Assembly: GCA_030426725.1 (NCBI GenBank)
Contig: JAUHXZ010000027.1
Coordinates: 1 to 32,161 of the forward strand
Source: Actinomycetes bacterium
GTDB lineage: Bacteria > Actinomycetota > Actinomycetes > Propionibacteriales > Propionibacteriaceae
Direction: 5' to 3'
DNA: 32,161 nucleotides
Positions 25,604-32,161 of the stretch are shown one piece after another (the stretch's first letter is position 1; each line of letters opens with the position of its first letter). The notes beneath the pieces are model-generated. The model was not told the DNA's origin. It saw only the letters and a program-made list of their open reading frames with translations, and did no database searches. The position numbers were made by a program, and so were the translations under genes.

Positions 25604-26197
25604 CTACCCATAGTAGCGCGGTCCGGGGAGCTGCCCGCGCGGCGGCTTCGGCCGTGCCAGGAGGATGTGCTCGGCGCCCCCCGTCCCGGACTTGCCGTTG
25701 AACGCGCGGACGCCCGCAGTGATGGTGAACGCTACCCAGGCCAGCCAGGCGATGCCCACGGGTGACTCGAAGCCGATAACGATGCTCACTACGACGCTGA
25801 CAATCCCCACCAGCAGCATCGTCAGCTGGAGGCTGAGAGCCCGCGCGGCCTCCCACCACATGCGCGACCCAGGGGTGGCCACCGCCTTGACGATGGCCGG
25901 CCCGATGAAGGAGGTGAACAGCCCGCTCAGGTGGGTCAATCCCGCTCCGACGTTCTCCGCGGGCGTCGGCGCCCCGGGGCGGGGGGGCCGGAAGGGCGCC
26001 GTCGCGATCCGGGCCAGGCCGACGAGCGAACGGTTGAGCTGCGCCCGGTCCCGCGCCGCGAGCGCGAGGTCCAGCCTGCGGTCCAGTTCGGCCTCGTCGA
26101 TCATGCCCTGCGCGTAGCACGCCTGCAGGTGGGCGACAGCGCGGTCGCGCTGCTGGTCCGTGACCTGGTTCATGGAGGCGAAGGGATCCGTTGTCAT
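25604..26197 (-). CDS. DUF1707 (SHOCT-like) membrane protein
   Basis: This 197-residue protein begins with a DUF1707 domain (about residues 15-60: RDRAVAHLQACYAQGMIDEA then ELDRRLDLALAARDRAQLN). Two hydrophobic helices follow (about 122-142 and 147-165), then a basic, proline-rich tail ending RYYG. DUF1707 proteins are common in actinobacteria and have no established function. The ATG at 26197 has no clear Shine-Dalgarno. Its last codons contain TACTAT (25615-25610), a probable -10 box for ssrA, which begins 15 bp after its stop. Confidence 0.85.
   Translation of the reverse strand: MTTDPFASMNQVTDQQRDRAVAHLQACYAQGMIDEAELDRRLDLALAARDRAQLNRSLVGLARIATAPFRPPRPGAPTPAENVGAGLTHLSGLFTSFIGPAIVKAVATPGSRMWWEAARALSLQLTMLLVGIVSVVVSIVIGFESPVGIAWLAWVAFTITAGVRAFNGKSGTGGAEHILLARPKPPRGQLPGPRYYG
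25610..25615 (-). promoter_or_regulatory. Possible ssrA -10 box inside the DUF1707 gene
   Basis: TACTAT on the minus strand encodes the Tyr-Tyr codons at the end of the DUF1707 protein. Transcription starting about 7 nt later would give a short leader removed by RNase P at 25589. No -35 is evident. Confidence 0.35.
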
Positions 26198-26260
26198 GAC
26201 TCAATTGTCACGCGCCGGCACCGTACGCAACACCGGGCGATCCCCTGAGCCGACCCCGGC

Positions 26261-26746
26261 TCACCCCCGGTTGTAGCGGTTCCTGTTCCGCAGGGCCCGC
26301 TCGGCTTCGCGCTTGGCGTCCCGTTCGGCGATGGTGCGGCGCTTGTCCCAGTCCTTCTTGCCCGTGGCGACCGCGATCTCGACCTTGGCGTAGCCGTCCT
26401 TGAAGTAGATCGACAGCGGCACGAGCGTGGTGCCGGCCGTGCCCAGCTCCCTGGACAGCTTCGCGATCTCCTTGTGGTGAAGCAGGAGCTTCCTGGTTCG
26501 CCGCGCCGAGTGGCTCCCCCGCCAGGTGCCGAAGGCGTACTCCGGGATGTTGGCGTTGATCAGCCAGGCCTCCCCGTTGTCGTCGATGCTGCCGTAGGCG
26601 TCGAGCAGGGTGGCACGGCCCTCCCGGAGTGTCTTGACCTCGGTTCCGGTCAGCACGAGGCCGGCCTCGTACACGTCACCGATGTGGTAGTCGTGCCGGG
26701 CCTTCTTGTTCTGCGCGATCAGCCTGCGTCCGGTCTCCCTGGGCAT
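26261..26746 (-). CDS. smpB: SsrA-binding protein SmpB
   Basis: This 161-residue protein binds tmRNA and guides it into stalled ribosomes. The family signatures are all present: [60 protein letters not shown] and [28 protein letters not shown] (given in part). A basic C-terminal tail, RNRNRYNRG, enters the mRNA channel. Its partner RNA, ssrA, lies 670 bp downstream with only the DUF1707 gene between them. It follows the M23 peptidase gene on the same strand after 19 bp. Confidence 0.97.
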   Translation of the reverse strand: MPRETGRRLIAQNKKARHDYHIGDVYEAGLVLTGTEVKTLREGRATLLDAYGSIDDNGEAWLINANIPEYAFGTWRGSHSARRTRKLLLHHKEIAKLSRELGTAGTTLVPLSIYFKDGYAKVEIAVATGKKDWDKRRTIAERDAKREAERALRNRNRYNRG

Positions 26747-26765
26747 TCGCCCAGTATGGCACGCG

Positions 26766-28178
26766 TCAGCCGAAGAACCTTGACAGCATCGGGTTGACCA
26801 CGTGCCCGTCGTCCCAGACCATCAGATGCAGGTGGCATCCGGTCGAGTAGCCGGTGGTACCGACATAGCCGATGACCTGGCCGCGGGAGACGCGCTGCCC
26901 CACCGAGACGATGTAGCGCGACGCGTGGTTGTAGCCGGTGGTGATGTAGGACCCGTTGATGCGGCCGTGGTCGATCATCAAGCGGTTGCCGTAGCCCGCG
27001 TTGTAGTAGCGCTCGCTCACGACGCCCGAGGCGGCGGCGCGGATGGGGGCCCCGCACGCGGCGCCGAAGTCCGTGCCGTCGTGGAGCTTCCAGTAGCCGA
27101 GCACCGGGTGCAGCCGCATCCCGTAGCTGGAGGTGATCCGGGCGTTGACCGGCAGCCGGAAGCCCGAGCTGCTCGACGACGAACTACCGGAGGAGCTGCC
27201 CGAGGACGATCCCGAAGACGAGCTGGAGGACCTGTTCGCCGCTTCCTTCTCCGCTGCCGCCTTCCGCGCGGCCGCTTCTGCTGCTGCCTTCTCCGCGGCG
27301 GCCTTCTCGGCTGCCGCCTTCTTGGCGGCGGCGATCCTGGCCTGGATGCGTGACTCGACCTCGGCGGCCTCCTGCTCGAGGGCCGCCTGACGACGCTCCT
27401 CGGCGGCGAGCGCATCCCCCGCGGCCTCCTCCGCCGCGGCCGCCGCCGCGGTGAGCTGCGCGACCTGCTCCCGGAGTCGCTCCGCCTCGTCGGCAGCATC
27501 CTGCCTGGCGGCCAGCTGCGCGGCGGCAGCCTCCCGCGCCTCGGTGGCGGCCTTCTCCGCGGCGTCGGCCGCGGCCTGGGCGTCCTCGAGCGCGAGCCTC
27601 CGCATCTCGAGCTCGTCGAGCTGCTGGGCCGACGCGTCGAAGAGCGTCTCGGCGAGCTGCGCCCGCTGGTTGAGGTTGCTGGTGGTGACGTCGGTGAACA
27701 GCAGCGCCAGGTTCATCAGGCCGTTGGCCTGCTGGGTCGTGACGAGGATCTCCTCGTTGATGCGTCGATTCACCGAGTCGAGCGCCGCGAGCGCGGCCGC
27801 GACGTCGGCTTTCGCCTTCTCCAGCGCGATCTCAGCTTCCTCGAGTTCCTGCGCCCGGAGCCGGTCGAGCTCCTCGGCCTCCTGCTCGGCGGCCTCCGCC
27901 TCCGCGAGGGCCGCTTCGGCCGAGCTCAGCCTGGCCCTTGCGTCGGCGTGCCGCGACACCGCGGACGAGAGGGCCCGGTCGGCCTCCTCGACGGCGCCGC
28001 GTTGGGCCTCGAGTTGCTGCTGCAGCTGTTCCTTGCGGTCGTCGAGTTCGTCGGCGGTGGCGCTGACGCCCGCTGCGCTCATCAACGTCAGGATCGACAG
28101 TGTGGCGGCGATGCCACGAACGATCCGACCGGTCACGGCGCGTCGAGTTCCGGGCAGAGGGGGAAGCTCCCGGTTCAC
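26766..28178 (-). CDS. Secreted coiled-coil M23 peptidase (divisome-type)
   Basis: This 470-residue protein has a signal peptide (cleavage near SATA-DE, residue 43). A long Ala/Glu/Arg-rich coiled coil follows (about 45-310, with an unbroken [20 protein letters not shown] run), then a Ser/Gly linker (about 315-340) and a C-terminal LytM/M23 domain. Zinc ligands are in LHDGTDFG and HLHLMV. The layout equals EnvC/PcsB-type hydrolases or activators governed by FtsEX. The GTG start has GGAGG 8 nt upstream and is 20 bp after ftsX, so it is co-transcribed with ftsEX. It probably cleaves septal peptidoglycan when FtsX opens it. Confidence 0.9.
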   Translation of the reverse strand: MNRELPPLPGTRRAVTGRIVRGIAATLSILTLMSAAGVSATADELDDRKEQLQQQLEAQRGAVEEADRALSSAVSRHADARARLSSAEAALAEAEAAEQEAEELDRLRAQELEEAEIALEKAKADVAAALAALDSVNRRINEEILVTTQQANGLMNLALLFTDVTTSNLNQRAQLAETLFDASAQQLDELEMRRLALEDAQAAADAAEKAATEAREAAAAQLAARQDAADEAERLREQVAQLTAAAAAAEEAAGDALAAEERRQAALEQEAAEVESRIQARIAAAKKAAAEKAAAEKAAAEAAARKAAAEKEAANRSSSSSSGSSSGSSSGSSSSSSSGFRLPVNARITSSYGMRLHPVLGYWKLHDGTDFGAACGAPIRAAASGVVSERYYNAGYGNRLMIDHGRINGSYITTGYNHASRYIVSVGQRVSRGQVIGYVGTTGYSTGCHLHLMVWDDGHVVNPMLSRFFG

Positions 28179-28198
28179 GCTGATCCTCCTTACACCCG

Positions 28199-29101
28199 CT
28201 AGATCCGCAGGTACTTTCTGGTTGCCAGCAGTGTAGGCACGATTGACAGGGTTACGCCCACGGCCGCGATGCCAAGAATTGCAGTTCCGAGGTCACCCCA
28301 AGTAATCCAGGGTAAAGCGGTGATTGAGGTTGCGGCATTTTGGACGACAACGAACCAATAGCCGAATGTGATCGCCCCTGCGGCGAGGATGATTCCGATT
28401 CCACCGGCCACCAGCGATTCGAGCAGGAACGGCAGGAGGATGTACAGATTGGAGGCGCCGACCAGCCGCATGATGCCGATCTCCCGGCGGCGGGTGAACG
28501 CGGCCATGCGGATCGTATTGGCGATCTGGAGCGCGGCCGCCACCAGGAGCAGGGCGCTCATCGTGATCGTCGCCCACTGCAGCGTGGCTAGCCACTTGAA
28601 CATCGGATCGAGCACGGTGTGCAGGTCCTGGACGTTCTGCACACCCTGGAGCCCCTTGGCCTCGCTGACGACGCCCTCGTAGTTCTCGGGGTTGACCAGG
28701 CTGACGCGGAACGAGTCCTGCATATCGTCGACGGTCCGCGACGCGAGCACCGGTGAGTCGGCGAAGACGCGCTCGAACTCCTCGAACGCCGCCTCCTTCG
28801 ACTCGTAGATGACCTCGTCGACCTCGGGATTGGCCTCGAGCGTCTCCTGGATCTGCGCGCGCTGGGCATCGGTGGTGGCCTTACCGGGCTCGCACTGACC
28901 GCCCTGGGTCTGCTCGGTGCACAGGAACACGGAGATCTCAATCTGGTCATACAGACTGCGCTTGGCCAGGTCCACCTCCATCGAGGTGAGCAGCCCCGCG
29001 CCGAGCAGCGACAGCGAGACACCCATCGTGACAATCACCGCGATCGTCATGGCGAGGTTGCGCCGGAGCCCGGACCAGGTCTCCCGGAGGGAATGCCGCA
29101 T
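28199..29101 (-). CDS. ftsX: Cell-division protein FtsX
   Basis: This 300-residue membrane subunit of FtsEX transmits ATP hydrolysis to a periplasmic or extracellular cell-wall hydrolase. One transmembrane helix lies at the N-terminus (about residues 20-42), then a large extracellular domain (45-165) and three helices (about 170-195, 220-245, 265-290), the FtsX topology. Conserved blocks are FTRRREIGIMRLVGASNLYI and the hydrophobic block after it. The extracellular loop holds a Cys pair (CTEQTQGGQC), typical of actinobacterial FtsX. It starts 15 bp after ftsE. Confidence 0.95.
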   Translation of the reverse strand: MRHSLRETWSGLRRNLAMTIAVIVTMGVSLSLLGAGLLTSMEVDLAKRSLYDQIEISVFLCTEQTQGGQCEPGKATTDAQRAQIQETLEANPEVDEVIYESKEAAFEEFERVFADSPVLASRTVDDMQDSFRVSLVNPENYEGVVSEAKGLQGVQNVQDLHTVLDPMFKWLATLQWATITMSALLLVAAALQIANTIRMAAFTRRREIGIMRLVGASNLYILLPFLLESLVAGGIGIILAAGAITFGYWFVVVQNAATSITALPWITWGDLGTAILGIAAVGVTLSIVPTLLATRKYLRI

Positions 29102-29116
29102 GAAGTATCTCCTGCC

Positions 29117-29803
<687 letters not shown>

Positions 29804-29831
29804 GCGCAACTCCGACGGATTGGGGAAGATC

Positions 29832-29877
29832 CTGAGAAAATCTCAGTTGTACGTCTGAGTCTAGGCGACGGTGTCAA
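29832..29877 (-). promoter_or_regulatory. ftsEX promoter region with inverted repeats
   Basis: The minus strand has TTGACA at 29877-29872, a consensus -35 box; the best -10 (TACAAC, about 20 bp on) is weak. Two overlapping inverted repeats follow: CTCAG at 29859-29855 pairs with CTGAG at 29846-29842, and CTGAGA at 29846-29841 pairs with TCTCAG at 29837-29832. They could be operator half-sites or alternative leader hairpins. Confidence 0.35.
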
Positions 29878-29885
29878 CCCCGCGC

Positions 29886-29900
29886 GCCCGACACGCGGGC
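29886..29900 (-). terminator. Small hairpin after prfB
   Basis: GCCCG (29886-29890) and CGGGC (29896-29900) pair around a 5-nt loop immediately after the prfB stop. The stem is short, so termination is only possible. Confidence 0.25.
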
Positions 29901-31013
29901 TCACTCCGCGAGTTCGCTCTGCTTCCGCCAGCGGATGCCGGCGTCGATGAAGCCGTCAATGTCTCCCGCGAAGACCGCCTCGGGGTTGCCGACCTCGTGC
30001 TCGGTGCGCAGATCCTTGACCATCTGGTACGGGTTCATGACGTATGAACGCATCTGCGCTCCCCACGAGTTGCCTCCGTCGCCCTTCAGCGCGTTGAGCT
30101 CCTGCTCCCGCTCCTGACGTGCGCGCTCGAGCAGCTTGGCCTGCAGGACCCTCAGCGCCGCCGCCTTGTTCTGCAGCTGTGACTTCTCGTTCTGACAGCT
30201 CACGACGATGCCAGTGGGCAGATGGGTGATCCGGACCGCGGAGTCGGTGGTGTTGACGGACTGACCACCCGGGCCCGACGAGCGGAACACGTCGATGCGC
30301 AGTTCCGCCTCCGGGATGTCGATGTGGTCGGTCTCCTCGGTCACCGGCAGCACCTCGACGCCTGCGAACGATGTCTGCCTGCGACCCTGGTTGTCGAAGG
30401 GAGAAATGCGCACGAGTCGATGGGTGCCCTGCTCGACCGACAGCGTGCCGTACGCGTACGGCGCCTTGATGGAGAACGTGGCGGACTTCAGACCGGCCTC
30501 CTCCGCGTAGGAGGTGTCGTAGATCTCGGAGGCGTAACCGTGACGGTCCGCCCAGCGCAGGTACATGCGCATCAGCATCTCGGCGAAGTCGGCGGCGTCT
30601 ACGCCACCGGCCTCGGCGCGGATCGTGATGAGTGCATCGCGCGGGTCATACTCGCCCGACAGCAGGGTGCGGATCTCGAGGGCCTCGACGTCGCGCGAGA
30701 GCTTCCCGAGTTCACGCTCCACTTCCTCCTTGGCGTCGGCGTCGCCCTCCTCCTCGGCGAGTTCGAGCATCACCTCGGCGTCGTCCAGCCGCGACCGCAA
30801 CCGCACCAGCCGGTCCAGCTCGCCCTGCTTGGCCGACAGCTGGGAGGTCACGCGCTGGGCGTTGTCCTGGTCGTCCCAGAGGTCCGGCGCCGCCACCTCG
30901 TCCTCTAGAGCGGCGATGTCCGCGCGCAGCTTGTCGAGGTCGGCCACTGCCTCGATGGAGGAGAGGGACCGGCCGAGGTCGGAGATGCGCTGGGAGAGAT
31001 CATCGTTTGCCAC
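29901..31013 (-). CDS. prfB: Peptide chain release factor 2
   Basis: RF2 reads UGA and UAA and triggers peptide release. The 370-residue length is typical. The stop-codon recognition motif SPF is in [17 protein letters not shown], and the catalytic GGQ is in [20 protein letters not shown]. The N-terminal helical domain is complete. There is no in-frame UGA near codon 25, so the autoregulatory frameshift of E. coli prfB is absent. GTG 31013 has no Shine-Dalgarno, but TAGGAT lies 8 nt upstream, so the mRNA may be leaderless. A longer open frame upstream has no similarity to RF2. Confidence 0.97.
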   Translation of the reverse strand: MANDDLSQRISDLGRSLSSIEAVADLDKLRADIAALEDEVAAPDLWDDQDNAQRVTSQLSAKQGELDRLVRLRSRLDDAEVMLELAEEEGDADAKEEVERELGKLSRDVEALEIRTLLSGEYDPRDALITIRAEAGGVDAADFAEMLMRMYLRWADRHGYASEIYDTSYAEEAGLKSATFSIKAPYAYGTLSVEQGTHRLVRISPFDNQGRRQTSFAGVEVLPVTEETDHIDIPEAELRIDVFRSSGPGGQSVNTTDSAVRITHLPTGIVVSCQNEKSQLQNKAAALRVLQAKLLERARQEREQELNALKGDGGNSWGAQMRSYVMNPYQMVKDLRTEHEVGNPEAVFAGDIDGFIDAGIRWRKQSELAE

Positions 31014-31021
31014 GATGGACC

Positions 31022-31027
31022 ATCCTA
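31022..31027 (-). promoter_or_regulatory. -10 box TAGGAT for prfB
   Basis: TAGGAT on the minus strand ends 8 nt before GTG 31013. It fits TANNNT and a leaderless start; no -35 is clear. Confidence 0.35.
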
Positions 31028-31085
31028 CCGGCATCGTCGCTTCGCTCGCCCCTGTCACAATGGAGCCCCACGACGAAAGGACCGG

Positions 31086-31550
31086 GTGAACCCGATGGGA
31101 GCCACGAAGGACCGCCTCCGGCAGGACCTTGCCATCGCCATGCGTGCGAAGGACGACGCCGCGAAGGGCACGATCCGCATGATGCTCGCCGCGATCAGGG
31201 TCGACGAGGTGGCCGGCGACGCCCAACGCGAACTGTCAGACGCCGAGGAACTGACGGTGTTGACCAAGGAGATGCGCAAGCGCGTCGACTCGGCGGAGAC
31301 CTACGCGGCTGCCGGCCGGACGGACCTCGCCGAGCAGGAGACCTCCGAGGCCGAGTTCATCGCCGGCTACCTGCCCGCTCCTCTGACTGAGCAGGAGCTC
31401 ACGGAGCTCGTCGACGCGGAGATCGCGGCCCTCGACGATCCCCCGACGATGAAGCAGATGGGCACCCTGGTCAAGGCCGTCGCAGCCAGGGCCGAGGGCC
31501 GAGCCGAGGGCAAGGCGATCGCAGCGATGGTGCGCTCACGCCTGTCCTGA
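31086..31550 (+). CDS. GatB/YqeY-domain protein
   Basis: This 154-residue stand-alone YqeY domain is related to the tRNA-binding C-terminus of GatB. The start [20 protein letters not shown] then RMMLAAIR is diagnostic, as is [20 protein letters not shown]. Its role is not settled; a link with tRNA-dependent amidation or binding of tRNA is suspected. The GTG at 31086 has AAGGA 5 nt upstream; an ATG three codons later is possible. It diverges from prfB, sharing a 72-bp intergenic region. Confidence 0.92.
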   Translation: MNPMGATKDRLRQDLAIAMRAKDDAAKGTIRMMLAAIRVDEVAGDAQRELSDAEELTVLTKEMRKRVDSAETYAAAGRTDLAEQETSEAEFIAGYLPAPLTEQELTELVDAEIAALDDPPTMKQMGTLVKAVAARAEGRAEGKAIAAMVRSRLS

Positions 31551-31610
31551 TCCGGCCACCGGACGAGCTGCACCCTTCCTCGCACCATTGGCTAGGGTGG
31601 GGTGTCGCCC

Positions 31611-31687
31611 GGGCGCATAGCTCAGTTGGTTAGAGCACCTGCCTTACAAGCAGGGAGTCGGGGGTTCGAGTCCCTCTGCGCCCACCA
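31611..31687 (+). tRNA. tRNA-Val (anticodon TAC), CCA encoded
   Basis: A complete cloverleaf: acceptor GGGCGCA/TGCGCCC, D-arm GCTCAGTTGGTTAGAGC, anticodon arm CCTGC-CTTACAA-GCAGG (anticodon UAC), T-arm GGGGG-TTCGAGT-CCCTC, discriminator A and an encoded CCA at 31685-31687. The stop of the convergent gene begins at the next base. Confidence 0.97.
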
Positions 31688-32161
31688 TCAGCCCTCCGAC
31701 GGTGGCTGTCCGTAGCCACCGCCGCCAGGGGTCTCGACCACGAGCGCGTCGCCGGCCTCCAGTTGCACCACGTCGTTGCCCTTCATGGGGGTGACACCGC
31801 CGTCGGCCCGCTCGACGTGGTTGACGCCCAGGGCCCCCGGACCGCCGCCGGCCATCCCGTACGGAGGCACCCGCCGGTGCCCCGACAGCATGCTGACGGT
31901 CACCGGTTCGAGGAACCGCAGCCGCCGGATCCCGCCGTCGCCCCCGTGCCAGCGGCCCTCTCCCCCGCTTCCGCGTCGTACGGTGTAGGACTCGAGGAGC
32001 AGCGGGTACCGCGACTCCAGCACCTCCGGGTCCGTGAGCCGGGAGTTCGTCATGTGCGTCTGCACCACCGAGGTCCCGTCGTAGCCGGGCCCCGCGCCCG
32101 AGCCGGAGCCCAGGGTCTCGTAGTACTGGTGGCGGTCGTTGCCGAACGAGACGTTGTTCAT
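31688..32161 (-). CDS. Hydantoinase B/oxoprolinase C-terminal part (partial)
   Basis: The last 158 or so residues of an N-methylhydantoinase/5-oxoprolinase beta-type subunit; the 5' part lies beyond the right edge. These ATP-dependent enzymes open hydantoins or 5-oxoproline. Conserved blocks are GPGYDGTSVVQTHMTNSRLTDPEVLE (given as seen), RYPLLLESYTVRRGSGGEG, GGDGGIRRLRFL and the C-terminal ETPGGGGYG. The leading Met at the edge is an internal residue. The stop codon abuts the tRNA-Val CCA end with no spacer, so read-through from the tRNA would be antisense to this gene. Confidence 0.88.
   Translation of the reverse strand: MNNVSFGNDRHQYYETLGSGSGAGPGYDGTSVVQTHMTNSRLTDPEVLESRYPLLLESYTVRRGSGGEGRWHGGDGGIRRLRFLEPVTVSMLSGHRRVPPYGMAGGGPGALGVNHVERADGGVTPMKGNDVVQLEAGDALVVETPGGGGYGQPPSEG

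Noticed and set aside
25497..26204. A 235-codon frame on the minus strand
   Set aside because: It overlaps both ssrA and the DUF1707 gene in another frame; the DUF1707 frame has a recognisable domain and the ssrA part is RNA.
27160..27330. Tandem repeat array that could be a CRISPR or minisatellite
   Set aside because: It is the codon-level repeat of the Ser/Gly linker and the Ala/Lys/Glu coiled coil of the M23 protein; there are no spacers.
30880..31013. A programmed frameshift in prfB
   Set aside because: The RF2 frame is open from GTG 31013 with no in-frame UGA near codon 25, so no frameshift is needed.
31014..31226. Upstream extension of the prfB frame
   Set aside because: It is antisense to the GatB/YqeY-domain gene and bears no resemblance to release factors.

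Overview
The window is high-GC actinobacterial chromosome. The evidence is the linked order secA – long-form hpf – comF – lpqB – mtrB – mtrA, the prfB – ftsE – ftsX – M23 peptidase – smpB – ssrA cluster, many GTG/TTG starts, and several genes that appear to be leaderless. The tmRNA tag reads ANSQRTNFALAA. A Propionibacteriaceae-like host is my guess from gene order; the sequence does not prove it.

Left core (1-9614): the tail of a membrane protein, an Rv3235-like gene behind a 21-bp tandem repeat array, then minus-strand secA, hpf, comF, lpqB, mtrB, mtrA and a YqgE/AlgH protein. These cover Sec export, ribosome hibernation and the MtrAB-LpqB envelope/cell-cycle signalling system.

Variable zone (9615-18231): a decayed TetR/CPBP locus lies back to back with an intact PadR – DUF1648-like membrane protein – CPBP protease operon. 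Two GNAT acetyltransferases, a threonine-synthase-like PLP enzyme, a YihX-like HAD phosphatase and a DUF5995-like protein follow. The C-terminal third of an alpha-L-rhamnosidase is attached directly to the end of an exporter operon.

Exporter operon and mobile DNA (17323-25190): a minus-strand XRE-cupin regulator, B3/B4-domain protein and EamA exporter form an overlapping operon that starts from an apparently leaderless promoter over a palindrome. Next come an intact IS21-family element (19840-21979, 5-bp target duplication CGCGG), an orphan 3' end of a tRNA(Pro)-like gene with its terminator (22048-22072), a self-inhibited Fic protein behind an inverted-repeat promoter, a small excisionase-like HTH protein and a tyrosine integrase. 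The integrase abuts the 3' end of ssrA (tmRNA), a classical integration site.

Right core (25192-32161): ssrA, a DUF1707 protein, smpB, an M23 peptidase with a long coiled coil, ftsX, ftsE, prfB, a divergent GatB/YqeY-domain gene, tRNA-Val(TAC) and the C-terminal part of a hydantoinase B/oxoprolinase gene cut by the window edge. smpB and ssrA form the trans-translation pair. FtsEX with the adjacent M23 protein forms a probable divisome-controlled cell-wall hydrolase module.

No CRISPR array, rRNA or obvious riboswitch was seen. No system here is clearly unprecedented. The most interesting items are the composite integration zone at ssrA with a foreign tRNA scar, the B3/B4-EamA operon, and the repeat array at 155-226.
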